From assembly GCA_028023455.1 (NCBI GenBank), contig JAQFVV010000187.1, positions 64,001 through 128,000 of the forward strand: DNA of 64,000 nt. Direction: 5' to 3'. Shown here piece by piece: positions 1-11,065 of this stretch; positions within the stretch are counted from its first letter, which is position 1, and every line of letters begins with the position of its first letter. Under the pieces are notes generated by a model that saw only the letters and a list, made by a program, of their open reading frames with translations, was not told where the DNA came from and did no database searches. The stretch is from Epiperipatus broadwayi. Lineage: Eukaryota; Onychophora; Udeonychophora; Euonychophora; Peripatidae. The position numbers were made by a program, and so were the translations under genes.

Positions 1-3000
1 TATCATTCATGATGACTTAATGCTAATTCCACCACAGTAGGTGATGTTGCATTTGTTTTGGATTTGTGATACCAAGATATGCTTGTTTGAGGAAATGTAT
101 TTCTTCAGGTAATTGTAGCTAATTTAAGGCTCATCGGTATATCAATGTTTGAATTGTGTTGCTATGATAGTTTTATCATGCACAAGCTAACCAACAATAA
201 ATTATATTTATTTTAAAGTATGTTAAATATGCATATGGTATAAGTGGCAATTCACACATAATAATTTAATATTTTTCATCCAGAATTTTGCCGCTGGATT
301 TGTAAGTCTGTTACATCATTATCTTTAAAACATTGAGGGAATAATTTTATGTGGACTAAAGTTATTTTAAAAAAAAGTATAACTGATTTCTGATGAATGA
401 TTGCCCCATACACTTAATTTAGTCTAATTTTAATATTAGTTTAATCTGATTTAAACATATATCTAGCTATGATATCATTTATATCCGTGAAACTAGTGAT
501 GATATTTTTCAAAAGTATTGCTGAATATGCTTATTCCAACTTAGCGTTTGTTAGGTTTAGGAGTATAAAATTAAGTTTAGGGTTTTCAATATAAACCTAG
601 TTCTGTGTGTTATTCTGATTAGTAGATGACACAATAATGTTATCAATTAGTCTAATAAAGAAGGATAGTAGTGTGCTTATTAAGTATATATGATAATTAA
701 AGTGTAAAATATTTTTTTGAGAAAAATATAATTATTAAAAGAAAGTAACAGTGAATAACCTTTGTAGGTTATTAAGTGTATTAGTGTAAGTTAAATAAAA
801 CTGTTAAGAGTCCAAATAATTGTATTAAATCTTAATGCGGTATTGGCATTGTTTGTATTCTACTACATTTGTAGACATGTCTTCTCATTATTAATAAATC
901 AAATTATTATTATTATTTCAAAAGTTTTGTTTTGTTTGTTTTACTTTTATATGAGAATATATTATTATCTTGGGTTCCAAGTTCACAGAATCTTAAAATG
1001 TAAAAGTTATTGAATCTTCAATTCAGAAATTTACAAGTATATTCTAAGTTAATTAAATATAGTTAATATTGTCTTGAAAATAAAAAAAAACTATGTTAAA
1101 GTAAATGATTCTCATATTGAATCATAAATACAGATAATTGCATTATAGCAGATACCTAATTAAATATTTAGTTAAAAGTTTATTTATTTTTAAATTATCG
1201 GTATATCTTTCAGACTAAAGATTATGCAATATCAGATTAACAATATTAGTAGTTCATAAATATTATTTTAATTAATATTATTTTAAAAGCTGCACCTTAT
1301 CTTATATTCACTGCACATCATCTATCATCATCTTAAATCTGATATATTTAAAGAATTATAATTCATTTGCATTTGAGGTCTTTAGTAGTTGTCTATGAGT
1401 ATGGAAAGGCATTAAAAGTACCCTTGCTCTTTTCTCTGCTCAAGTAATATCTTAGATAATAGGCCATTATTAGTTAAATTTAAATTGATTCATTAAATTT
1501 TGTGGATTAATATTTGTTTTGTTTATTATTTTAAGATTGAACATGTTATAATTATTTTATGGTCAGCTAAGATGTCACTTATTTATTTATTAATCACAGT
1601 AATTCTTTATTAGGCAACTTAACTTAAACTTTAATTTTACACAAGAGTGGTAGTTTTAAAATCCCTGAGGTTATTTACTCTTGTTGTTTTGGTAAATATA
1701 ATTCTGTAAGATAATATTTTAAAGCAAAGCATCATAGGTCTTATTCAGAGAGTGTATAATCTATTGGTAGGATTAATATAGTAAGCATTGATTAGTGATT
1801 TTAGATAATCTTTTGTATGGTTTATTAAAATATCAATATACTGTAATAGTTATAGTTCATTAGTATTGGATTTGACATCTCTGGATCATCATCTCTTTTC
1901 TTTAAATTTATTGTAACCCCACTGAGCCGAGTCGTTTAGAGTCTCTCATTTATATTTTAGCTCCATTTCATTTTCTCTTTATTTTTCTCTTCTTTCCTTC
2001 TCACACCCTTCTCTCATTTCATTATTAGCATTTCCTTCTTTTTTCTCTCTCTTTTCTCTTTCTCATACTCCCATCTCATTCTAATTAGATTACTATATAT
2101 ATATATTATAACCTTTGGCTTTGCCAGTGAAGCTAGACTTTCAGCCATTAATGTATTTAAGTATAACAAAAAAAATATTAAAAAAAAAGTTTTCATTAAC
2201 TTAATTTTATTATAAGTTAGCTTTGTTTAAGCCTTCATAAGTATATGCCAATTTAGATTGTAAATTATTTCAAATACTTTTATAACACCTGAACATTATT
2301 GAAATGCATGTTTATATTTTACTATATTAATGTAAACTTTTCTATGGTTGAAGTAATTTTAAGTGTTTAAGCTAAAAATGTAATTTTCTATTTAGCGAGA
2401 AATTAGTACTAAAAATTCAAGATTGCTTTAGTATAATCCTTTGGTGGCTCAGCAGTAATAGTAATTAGGTCTAAAATTTTAATATCAGATATTTATGTTG
2501 AATTTCTTTATTTATAATAAAGCATTTGGTTTAAATTAGCCATCAGTAATAGCATATTCATATGGTAATATTATTAGGATTAAATAGATAAAAATAAAGC
2601 TAGATTAGTTTAATAAATTTATAATTAAAGCTAGATTAGTTAACTTAAAAGACAGAAAAATGGTTTATTACTATTTAAAAGAATTGTTAATTTTCAATTG
2701 AAATAACTTCAGTGTACAAGTGTGTGGGTGTGCTTACATTTATTAATTTTAGTTTACACTTCCTTCATTTATAATATTAGATCTTATTTTTAAATACTTA
2801 ATTTAATTAAAATATTGAATTAAATCCTAATGAACATTCTTAATTTATTTATTTAGCATAGTTTGAAAATAGTCATGAAAGAATAATGTAATACTTTCTT
2901 TCTCAAAACAATATATTTTCTTTCATTGTATTTTATTTTATTTTCCACCATATTAATTTTATTCTTTTAAAATAATTATTTCAGACAAACATCTGAAAAA

Positions 3001-3850
3001 TAGGTAAATAAGTTTCTATTTTTAGTTTAACCCCACAAAACTGAAATTAATCTTTAACCCTAAGGTGGAAAAATTAGGGGGAAGTAGATGTTTTTCCATT
3101 AATCAAAAAAAAATCACATGACTAAGAATATAAAAGGTCTACACCATGCACACTAGACTGAATTGCTGAGCTATGGATCACAGAAGAAGCTGAATGATTG
3201 AACTGCTGAACTATGGAAAATTTTGAACAACAAAACTTTTAGTAGAAAACAGACATGCAAAAAAAAAATTTCAAAATTTCTCAACAGTAGAATTAATTAT
3301 AAGTTTGTTTGATTTTTTAAATTATTTATTTTAAAGTAACATGTATCCTTAAAAACCTTTAAATTCAGGTACCAGAGTTTAAACCAAAGTCACTGGAAAT
3401 CCAAAAGTTAACACTATTTAAAAAGAAAAAAAAAGCAAAGTGCCACAAATAAACAAATAAAATTTAAAGAATATGATTATTTTTAACTGTGGATCGTATC
3501 ATGGTAATAAGATGTTGAAATAGTAGCTGTGAGATGTAAGATTATATAATGGAAGAGGGGATAATAAAAGAAATCTTATTACAAGAAAAAGATTATAATT
3601 ATAACCTAACAACTCTGTGGTGTGTGTTGTAAATATTGAGAGCTTTTATAGTTTGTAAGTGTGAGTTAAAGATTCTCCTCCTCTTAAAATTCATTTTTAA
3701 TTATAATTAGTGTATTTATAATGTTTAATAATTACTATCATTGGCATTATTACCCATATGGCTCTTTTTATTACTGGCATAGATCATATTAACAGAGAAC
3801 CCTGAGCTTAACCCAATATTTGTTATTAGTTTATCATCCCTGTAATTTAT
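1..3850. other. AT-rich non-coding stretch
   Basis: No open frame here looks like a real exon on either strand. The stretch lies beyond the last exon I can see of the minus-strand WD-repeat gene, so it is either an intron of that gene or intergenic. Its only distinct feature is a strongly pyrimidine-biased block at about 1955-2090. Confidence 0.6.
1955..2090. repeat. polypyrimidine tract (about 135 bp)
   Basis: The + strand is almost entirely T and C over this interval (many CTTT, TCTC and TTCC runs) with few purines, so the - strand is purine-rich. Tracts of this kind can form triplexes or act as splicing signals. A short open frame on the - strand here is only a by-product of the composition. 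Confidence 0.6.
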
Positions 3851-3854
3851 GAGG

Positions 3855-4500
3855 TCATTATATATATTTGAAATACAAGCATAATTCATATATTTAGAAT
3901 TTAAATGCAATATAGAGAATTTGAACACAGACTTTCAAGATCCCTTCTGCTATCCACTCTAGCTCATATAACCAATACACATGACCACACACAAATGAAA
4001 AAAATAAATGATCTCCAATATACATATTTCATGCTGAACCAGCACTCATCAATTGGTCCAAATCATCATTTCATATATATATATAATCAGTGCTTTGTTT
4101 ATATTAAGATAGCAAATCTTCTAACTTTAAAGCCAACATGGGCATGACTATAAGATTGGCATCAACAAGGGATTTTGTGTGCCATCATCAATGCGATGGA
4201 CAGGAAAAGAGTTGGGATGTGAGGTAGACTGAATTCTGTCCATTAAAGTTTAAATATTTGTTATCTTAATATAAACTGAGCACTGGTTATATATGTGTAT
4301 GGGAAATGATCCACATCAATTGATGAGCATAAAATATGTATTTTGGAGATCATTTATCTTTTTTCACATGTGTGTGGTCATTTGTACTGATTATATCAGA
4401 TAGAATGGATAACAGAAGGGATCTTGAAAATCTATGTTTAAATCCCATTTATCATATTTAAACTCTAAGTATATGAATTATGTTTGTATTTCAAAATATT
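3855..4500. repeat. foldback pair of repeat family A (SINE-like)
   Basis: The left arm (about 3855-4115) reads as family A in reverse and the right arm (about 4240-4500) reads forward, forming an imperfect palindrome. The outer ends mirror each other (ATTCATATATTTAGA on the left against CTAAGTATATGAAT on the right). Family A recurs at 4505-4925, 33558-34200 and 37497-38165. One end carries a stretch resembling a tRNA promoter B box (GGTTCAAATCC at about 4910). There is also a short hairpin-forming motif, GTGCTGGTTCAGCAC, in the better-preserved copies. Confidence 0.6.
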
Positions 4501-4504
4501 AGAG

Positions 4505-4925
4505 ATTCGTCCTGTATCCTACCTATCCCTCTTATGTGTATCTGAATGGACAAAATCTTATACATTAGGAGTCAGAGTGACCTAAGGTCAACATTGGCAT
4601 GACTATAAGATCGATATCAACAAATGATTTTGATGTACCATCATCAGTTTTGAATGGTATGGACAGAGTTAGAATATGGAGTTGATTGAAGCCTGTCCAT
4701 TAAAGTTTGAAGATTTGTTATTGTAATATAAATAAGGCACTGATTATCTATATATGTGTGTATGTAAGAATTATGATCTGGACCAATTAATGATTGCTGG
4801 TTCAGCATGAAATAGTACACTGGAGATCATTTTTCTTTTTAGATGTGTATTGTCTTGTGTAGAGGTTATATGAGATAGAATAGATATTAGAAGCGATCTT
4901 GAAAGTCTGGTTCAAATCCCATATA
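4505..4925 (+). repeat. repeat family A copy
   Basis: This copy shares with the others the segments TGTCCATTAAAGTTTGAAGA and CTGGTTCAGCA, and ends in GTCTGGTTCAAATCCCA, which fits a pol III B box. That supports a tRNA-derived SINE, but the A box is weak and I cannot fold a full tRNA. The copy abuts a (TA)n run and then the mariner-type MITE. Confidence 0.55.
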
Positions 4926-4931
4926 TATATA

Positions 4932-5580
4932 TGATCACTAGATGGAGTTTACCAGTAGCTCTAAACAAGCTTTGTTTTTATAAGTACTGAAAGAGATAGA
5001 ATTTAAAATCTCTATCATTATCCCCACCTCCAGACCAACTGTTTTGAGCTTATGGCTCACATCAGTGGAGGACTGGGAGATTGGAAACTAGAACTAAAAT
5101 ACCAACTCAAAAGTCAGCACTTATAAAACACGTTTCTATCAATTTGAAAGCATGAAATTATCAGACACATAAATGACTTCAAATCCAGCTTGACAAACTA
5201 GATAGCTGTATTATTATAAGTTTACCTTTGAAGGTTTTTGCAATGCTATATATTGCAGAGGCTATTACTATATGGTGAAACTGAGCTGAATTCAGACCTA
5301 TAGAGTTATCTAGTTTGTCAAGCTGGATTTGATGACATTTATGTGTCTGATAATTTCATGCTTTCAAATTAATAGAAACGTGTTTTATAAGTGCTGACTT
5401 TTGAGTTGGTATTTTAGTTGTAATTTCTACTCTCCCAGCCTTCCACTGACATGAGTCATAAGCTCAAAACCACTTGGTCTGGAGCTGGGGATAATGATAG
5501 AGATTTTAAATTCTATCTCTTTCGGCACTTATAAAAACAAAGCTTGTTTAAAGCTACTGGTAAGCACCATCTAGTGATCA
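4932..5580. mobile_element. mariner-type foldback MITE, 649 bp, TA target duplication
   Basis: Two long inverted arms (about 4932-5205 and 5306-5580) are near-complementary over roughly 275 bp and surround a loop of about 100 bp. Both ends start TGATCACTAGATGG when read inward. The dinucleotide TA flanks both sides (4930-4931 and 5581-5582), as expected for Tc1/mariner-class insertion. There is no open frame, so the element is non-autonomous. The arms still match closely, which suggests a fairly recent insertion. Confidence 0.85.
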
Positions 5581-5689
5581 TAAAATGCAAGCTTAAAAAC
5601 AAGTTACAAAATTTATAACTTGTTTTAATTATATATATATATATAAATTAGTAATCAATGTCTGTATTCCAATTATAAACAAATATATA

Positions 5690-6197
5690 TAATTCTTCAA
5701 AAAACAATACAATAATTAATACAGTAAATAATATTTTAATAACAAATATCAACTATAATTTAATAGAAGTACTTTCGACTATCTAAGTAGTTGTTATCAA
5801 CTATATTCAAATTCAGTTACAAAAAAACGTTATAAATGTCTACAAAAATAGTGATAAATAATTCAAAAAATAGATGTAGTATTTTAAATCAAAGTTGTGC
5901 AATATATAAATGGTGGTGTGTTTGTGGAAAAGCATATATAGGTGAACTCCGGTGTACATTGGAGAAAAAAATCAAAGGAGCATTTATTGCTATGTAAACG
6001 AATGCAAAAATCAAGACAAGAGAGTGTTAGAAATGATGATATATCACCTTCAGTATTTTTTGATCATAATGTTACATGTATATATGGTTTTGATTTTGAT
6101 TTTAATAAAGTTATGATTTTATGTATTGAAAGAAATAATAATAAACGTAAAATTAAAGAAGCTATGTTAATAAGAAATGGAAGGCAGCATTTGATAA
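5690..6197 (+). pseudogene. Penelope-like element fragment, GIY-YIG domain (left half)
   Basis: This is a decayed end of a Penelope-like retroelement. Reading from about 5908 gives CVCGKAYIGELRCTLEKK, which fits the GIY-YIG endonuclease pattern (C-x-C-G-x-x-YIG...L..R/K). After an in-frame stop at about 5994 and a frame change, the later part reads FFDHNVTCIYGFDFDF and then RKIKEAMLIRN, matching the H..DF and catalytic-Glu region of the same domain. The outer 160 bp (5690-5849) is an inverted repeat of 8404-8575. The reading frame is cut at 6197 by a younger transposon and resumes at 8342. It is not a functional gene. Confidence 0.75.
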
Positions 6198-8333
6198 AGT
6201 AATTTTGTAATTCCTGGTGTTAGCCGTAAGATGATGGTGATGCTACCCGAAAACATATACATATAACGATTCTGGGCCTGCAATTGATTTTATATAAAAA
6301 TATGATGTAGTCTTTCATTTTTGTAAATGTTTATTAATCTTATATTGGTTTTTTTTTTAGTTTGGGTGTGTGTCTATAAAGTTACGGTGTTTGTCTAATT
6401 TTTTTTTTAGTTTATGTTGTCTTTTTAAAGTTACGGTATTTTTTTAAGAGTAAATAAATAATTTTATTAAAAACCAATAGGTAATTATAAATATATAAAA
6501 AGTAATGTAATTTATATACTACAATTTATAATTGATACCTGACTATTATTAGTAAATAATATTACTATTCAAAAAAAATTTAGAAATTCACATTAAATTT
6601 AAAAATGATACCCGAATAATTGATGTTTTTTGGACAGTAATTAATCATAAAATGGGTAGTTTTGTTGGTGTGTATCTGTCAAAAGTTACATGATTTTTTT
6701 AATCGAAAATAAGATGCAAATATATATTTTTTTCAATTCAATTTACACAAAATTGCTACATTCATGCTAAATTTACAAATGATACCCGACTAAATTTGTT
6801 CTTTTTTTTTTTTTTGTTTTTGGACAGTAATTAATCAGAAAGTGGATTCTTTTTGTGTGTATATATAAAAAGTACTGTTCTTGAAATACTACATTTCAAA
6901 ATGATACCCGACTATGTTGCAATTTTTTTTTGGACAGTAATGAATCAAAAAGTGGATTGTTTTTATTAGCGTGTAGATTTTATCAAAAGCCATAATATTA
7001 TTGAAATACTAAATTTAAAAATGATACCCGCGAATAACTTTTTTTTGGGGTATTGACAGTAATTAATCAGAAAGTGGGTTTTATTTTCTTTGAGTGTGTA
7101 TATAAAAAGTTATGATCTTTTTTTCAATCGGAAATAATACGTAACTATACATGATTCAATTTAACCGCAACATTGAAAAAATTCACACTACAATTTTAAA
7201 ATGATATCCATCAACTAATTCGCTTTTTTTTTGAGACAGTAATTAATCAGAAAGTGGGTTCTTTTTGTTAGTGTGTAAATCTAAAAAGGACCGTAATTGA
7301 AAGACTCAATTGAAAAATGATACCCGACTAATTTGCTTTCTTTTTTTGGGACAGTAATGAATCAGAAAGTGGGTTGTATTTGTTAGTGTGTCTATATAAA
7401 AAGGTACCGTTATTTAAATACTAAATTTAAAAATGATAGCTGACTAATTTGCATTTCTTTTGACAGTAATTAATCAGAAAGTGGTGTTTTTTTTTTTGTA
7501 AATCTTGTGTATATATAAAAAATACCGTAATTCAAATACTACATTTAAAACTCAAACCCTGATTAATTTGCTTTCTTTCTTTTTCGGACAGTAATTAATC
7601 AGGAACTGGGTTATTTTTGTTAGTGTGTAGATATAAAAACTAATCTTATTTTAAAATAATAATGTAAAAAAAATAATACCAGACTAATTTTCTTTTTTGG
7701 ACAAGTAATTACTAATAATTAGACACTGGTTTGTTTTTGTTTGTGTGTATATATAGCAAAAGTAACTCGTCACAGACAAATTCTGGTGATAACATTACTT
7801 TTCACATGATCCTCAAAATTTTTGCCATTCTGCACCCTTAAAAGCAATTTTTGAGGCTTACCTATACATAATCGAATCTTCAGGACATTATTAATAAACT
7901 TACAACAGTAAAGTAAGTTACAGCACATTAAAAAAAATATATGTCTAATCAAATTTTAAAAAACTATGACTGACTCAAATACACAAACTCTCACATGAAA
8001 CTACAGAGAAAATAGATATTCTACTATTATGATAAAATGATTAACAAAATCAACTATGGCAGCCAATAAAGGCCTTTCTCTTTGTTTTTAGCATAGAAAA
8101 AAGCCATAACTGACAGCCGTTGGGAACTCTTTCTGAGGTTTATCATAGAAAGAAATCTCTTTGTGTTGGCTTCTGTTGCCGCCATCCAACATAACTTGAG
8201 GACTCTCTTTTGCATTTATAATGTAGAAAATTTCCTCTTTTGTTGGGTGAATGCCGGTGAAACAGTATATTTCTAGGAATTGACTTAGAAATAGCGACAT
8301 CTTGTGGCTAACACCAGGGAATAGAAAATTACC
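6198..8333 (-). mobile_element. GGTA-TIR element copy 1 (2136 bp, 8-bp TSD, internal minisatellite)
   Basis: This is a non-autonomous DNA-transposon-like element. The perfect 8-bp repeat TTTGATAA flanks it (6190-6197 and 8334-8341). Its ends are imperfect terminal inverted repeats: AGTAATTTTG on the left, and GGTAATTTTC on the right read inward, each followed by the shared CTGGTGTTAGCC. The right-hand 550 bp is unique sequence that aligns along its length to 51820-52380 of a second copy, and the middle is a tandem array (6590-7745). No coding frame is convincing; the frames at 7770-7952 and 8088-8300 lie in the unique end. It is inserted inside a Penelope fragment. An 8-bp duplication fits hAT, P, Merlin and some other classes; I cannot assign one. 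Confidence 0.85.
6590..7745. repeat. minisatellite array inside GGTA-TIR element
   Basis: At least eight diverged units, mostly 105-125 bp apart with some longer. Each carries the core GACAGTAATTAATCAGAAAG followed by a T-rich run, GTGTGTATATAAAAAG and ATGATACCCGACTA. Cores lie near 6634, 6823, 6932, 7045, 7230, 7350, 7467 and 7588, with a degenerate one near 7700. The same core occurs reversed in the second element copy at 52415-52810. Confidence 0.85.
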
Positions 8334-8341
8334 TTTGATAA

Positions 8342-8575
8342 ATAGACAGGCTGCTAATATAAAAATTAATGAACTCTGGGAAAATTGATGTATGACGTAA
8401 TTGTTTTTGTAGACATTTATAACGTTTTTTTGTAACTGAATTTGGATAGTTGATAACGACTATTTAGATAGTCAAAAGTACTTCTATTAAATTATAGTAG
8501 ATATTTGTTTTTAAAATATTATTTACTGTATTAATTATTGTATTGTTTTTTGAAGAATTATATATATACATTAAA
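8342..8575 (+). pseudogene. Penelope-like element fragment (right half of split copy)
   Basis: Past the right target duplication the frame interrupted at 6197 continues for about 16 codons (reading NRQAANIKINELWEN) to a stop. This resembles the short NR..G...S..W tail at the C-terminus of Penelope GIY-YIG domains. The segment 8404-8575 is the inverted partner of 5690-5849. Confidence 0.65.
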
Positions 8576-8603
8576 AGCCTAAAACTAAATTAGTCGATAA
8601 AAT

Positions 8604-9235
8604 AATCAAATTATCCCAAATTCACAACTCAACCAGACTAGCCAAAACATGTAAACTCTAAACTCAAGCAATGGTTTCACTGATACAAGCAGACTTCTCA
8701 AATGTAAAGAACTACAAAATAACAACATATTTAAGCTAAACATTATCCACAATCCTACTTTCAATCCATACACTCTTAATATTAAAAGAACTTTTAAATA
8801 AGTTAGTTGCTTCAGAACTGTAAATTTTTAATAAAAGATTCTCTCAAACAAGATAACCTTAGCTTCATCAAAATTAATAGTGTGACCAGTATCTTTTTCA
8901 TGGATGTATAAAATGAACTAAAATATTTAGTTCTAATCTTATTTTTATGTACCTTTATTCTTTTATTTAAGCTCAAACTACTCTGACCAATATAAACCAT
9001 CTTACAAAAACAAACAATAATATACACTACAAAAGAAATAACCTTTCTATCAAAAATTTCCTTTGTATTATTTAATAAATTATTCAAAGTAATACCTCTT
9101 ATCCAAGTAATTTTCTTTTTGATAGCAACTTACTATTTTTACATACAATTCTATAACAAGACAATTTAAATGAAAAAATATATATTTTTATTTATCCTTT
9201 ATATTATTACAAATATTATTATTATTATACAAAAT
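8604..9235 (-). pseudogene. Penelope-like element 3' end, GIY-YIG domain (minus copy)
   Basis: The minus-strand frame at 8812-9087 reads FVVYIIVCFCKMVYIGQSS followed by RIKVHKNKI, which are the GIY, YIG and Arg motifs of the Penelope-type GIY-YIG nuclease. A frameshift follows, after which the H..NF and LRES (Glu) parts are recognisable. No intact reverse transcriptase is attached. The segment is an inverted copy of 9360-10000, separated by a spacer of about 120 bp. Such head-to-head arrangements with truncated ends are characteristic of Penelope-like elements. Confidence 0.8.
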
Positions 9236-9359
9236 ACTTTTATCAAATTTATCAAAATATCCAAAGCTCAAATAATCTTTGTTTCAAAAAAATCAATTTT
9301 ATAAAGATTATCTTAGTATTGGCTACTCTGATAGATATGTTAAAATTATTTTATTTAAT

Positions 9360-10000
9360 AGTAATACTTTTTGTAATAATATAAAAGATAAAAAAAAAAT
9401 ATGATTTTATTTCTTTGCCATTTAAATTGTCTTCTTATAGAATTGTATGTAAAAATAGCAATTTGTTTAGAAATAAGAAAATTACTTAGAAAAGATGTAA
9501 TGAATAATTTTTTAAATAATACAAAGATAATTTTTGATAGAAAGATTATTCTTGAAGTAGTGTATATTATCCCTTGTTTTTGTAAGAAAGTATATATAAG
9601 TCAGAGTAGTTTGAGGTTAAGTGAAAGAATAAAGGTACATAAAAGCAAGGTTAAAAAGAAATATCTTAATTCTGCTTTATATATTCATGAAAAAGATACA
9701 GAACACACTATTAATTTTAATGAGATTAAGATTGTTTTCTTTGAGAGAAATAAAATAAAAGTAATTAAAGAATCTTTATTATTAAAAAAATATGTTTCTG
9801 AAGTAATTAACTTATTTAAAAGTTTATTTAATATTAAGGAATATGGGATGTAAGTGAAAATGTGTAATGGTTGTTTTAAATATGTTATTTTGTAGTTTTT
9901 TACACTTGAGAAATCTGATTGTAATACTGAAACTATTGGCCATATTTTAGAGTTTATATTTTTTGGCTAGTCTGGTTGAGTTGTAAATTTGGGGTAATTA
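9360..10000 (+). pseudogene. Penelope-like element 3' end, GIY-YIG domain (plus copy)
   Basis: An open frame at 9401-9853 (150 codons) contains the domain almost intact: EVVYIIPCFCKKVYISQSS (GIY and YIG motifs, the last Gly changed to Ser), then RIKVHKSKVKKKYL (conserved Arg), HTINFNEIKI, and IKESLLLKK with the catalytic-type Glu. Upstream, 9401-9480 holds the tail of the linker after the reverse transcriptase, which is missing. The loss of the YIG glycine and of the RT domain make it a dead copy despite the open frame. It forms the right arm of an approximately 1.4 kb palindrome with 8604-9235. Confidence 0.8.
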
Positions 10001-10954
10001 TATATATATATATATATGGCAATACCAGACAAAAACTAAATAAGCTGGAAACTAGTTATAAAAATCTGCTTTGTACTGATTTTTGATGCTTTTGGAATTG
10101 AAAAAAGATCATGTCACTTAAACTAGAGTAGAAATCAGTATATATATTTTTGGCTTTATACCCATCATATATTTATTTTAGCTTCAAGCTTTATAATATC
10201 AATATTCTCTATTGTTCAAAATAAATGACATACAATGATAATATTCTTAAGAATTTGAATTTTTCCCCATATTCAGTACAAGATTATAATTGTGACACCA
10301 TTTTTTCTTACAACATTGTTATAGTGTTAAAGAAAAATTGAATATATTTTTAAACTTTGAATAAATATAAAAATGTTATAGTAAAATGAAAATGTACACA
10401 GAAAAGCTAGTTTTTTAATAATATTTAGTTTTACAATTGCCTAGCATGCTTTCAATAAATTTTTACTACATCATATTCATGACATATAATGGTGTGATTA
10501 AATGGTTTTTTATATCAATGGTTAATTAATTGTTCACATATTTAATTTTAATTAAAAACTTAAATTTGAATATTTAAATAGCTTATTTCTTTGAAATGGG
10601 TACACTTGTTTCTTTTTGTCAATAACAAAATGGTCACTAGCCACCACACCTGCCTCTCCAATCCCCCACTCTCCACCCTCTCTCCATGTGTATACCATCT
10701 CTGCCTCTACCAGCTCTGAACCCATGACCAGTTTTCTGCTCACTGCCTATAAATCCCAAAGTGTGCCCTCTGACTCTACAACATGCAGCATTTCAAGTTG
10801 ATTAGCCACACTCAACCCCACAGTTATTACCTTGGCTCAGAATATAAGAAAATTAGTAACATTTGGACTACAAAAATGTTATAGATAAAATTTAAATAGT
10901 TTGCATTGTATTTCATTTATCTGAAAAATGTAAGCAAAAACGAAAAGTGCTTAC
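10001..10954. other. non-coding stretch with a GC-richer island at 10610-10840
   Basis: Most of it is AT-rich. The island at 10610-10840 is clearly less AT-rich and pyrimidine-biased on the + strand (many CC and CTCC steps). It is open on both strands for about 60 codons, but neither translation resembles a family I know, and I see no convincing splice sites. A segment at about 10185-10275 is repeated with changes at 11228-11305 (shared TAAATGACAT). Confidence 0.4.
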
Positions 10955-11065
10955 CTTAAATCTCTTATCAAAAGCAAGGGTGATGATATGACTATCTGAA
11001 GCAGGATAAAACTTGACCATTTCAACATTGGTACCATTATCAAAGGAGTAATATTGGCGTTTATT
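10955..11065 (-). CDS. WD-repeat protein (WDR27-like), exon 4
   Basis: A 111-nt exon of 37 codons, phase 0 at both ends, coding residues 152-188 of the visible protein. On the - strand it follows a TATAG acceptor and ends AAG before a GTAAGC donor. It reads NKRQYYSFDNGTNVEMVKFY, then PASDSHIITLAFDKRFK, the pattern of a WD-repeat blade (V..V.F.P....I.....D..FK). In human WDR27 the corresponding place has a similar spacing ending in GFKVWD, recalled from knowledge of that protein. The next exon is not visible in the remaining 10.9 kb. Confidence 0.75.

Noticed and set aside
1-110. Exon ending at about 108 before GTAATT on the + strand
   Set aside because: The only open frame is bounded by a stop at the candidate acceptor and encodes no recognisable sequence.
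5942-6202. 86-codon open frame on the + strand as a gene
   Set aside because: It is half of a frameshifted Penelope GIY-YIG fragment, and its last bases run into the inserted transposon. The apparent N-terminus is out of frame with the domain.
6590-7745. CRISPR-like array
   Set aside because: The units are 100-190 bp, diverged throughout and without constant-length unique spacers. It is a minisatellite in a eukaryotic transposon.
8088-8300. 70-codon open frame on the - strand with balanced composition
   Set aside because: It lies in the unique end of the GGTA-TIR element. The homologous part of copy 2 (51840-52050) does not keep the frame, so it is not coding.
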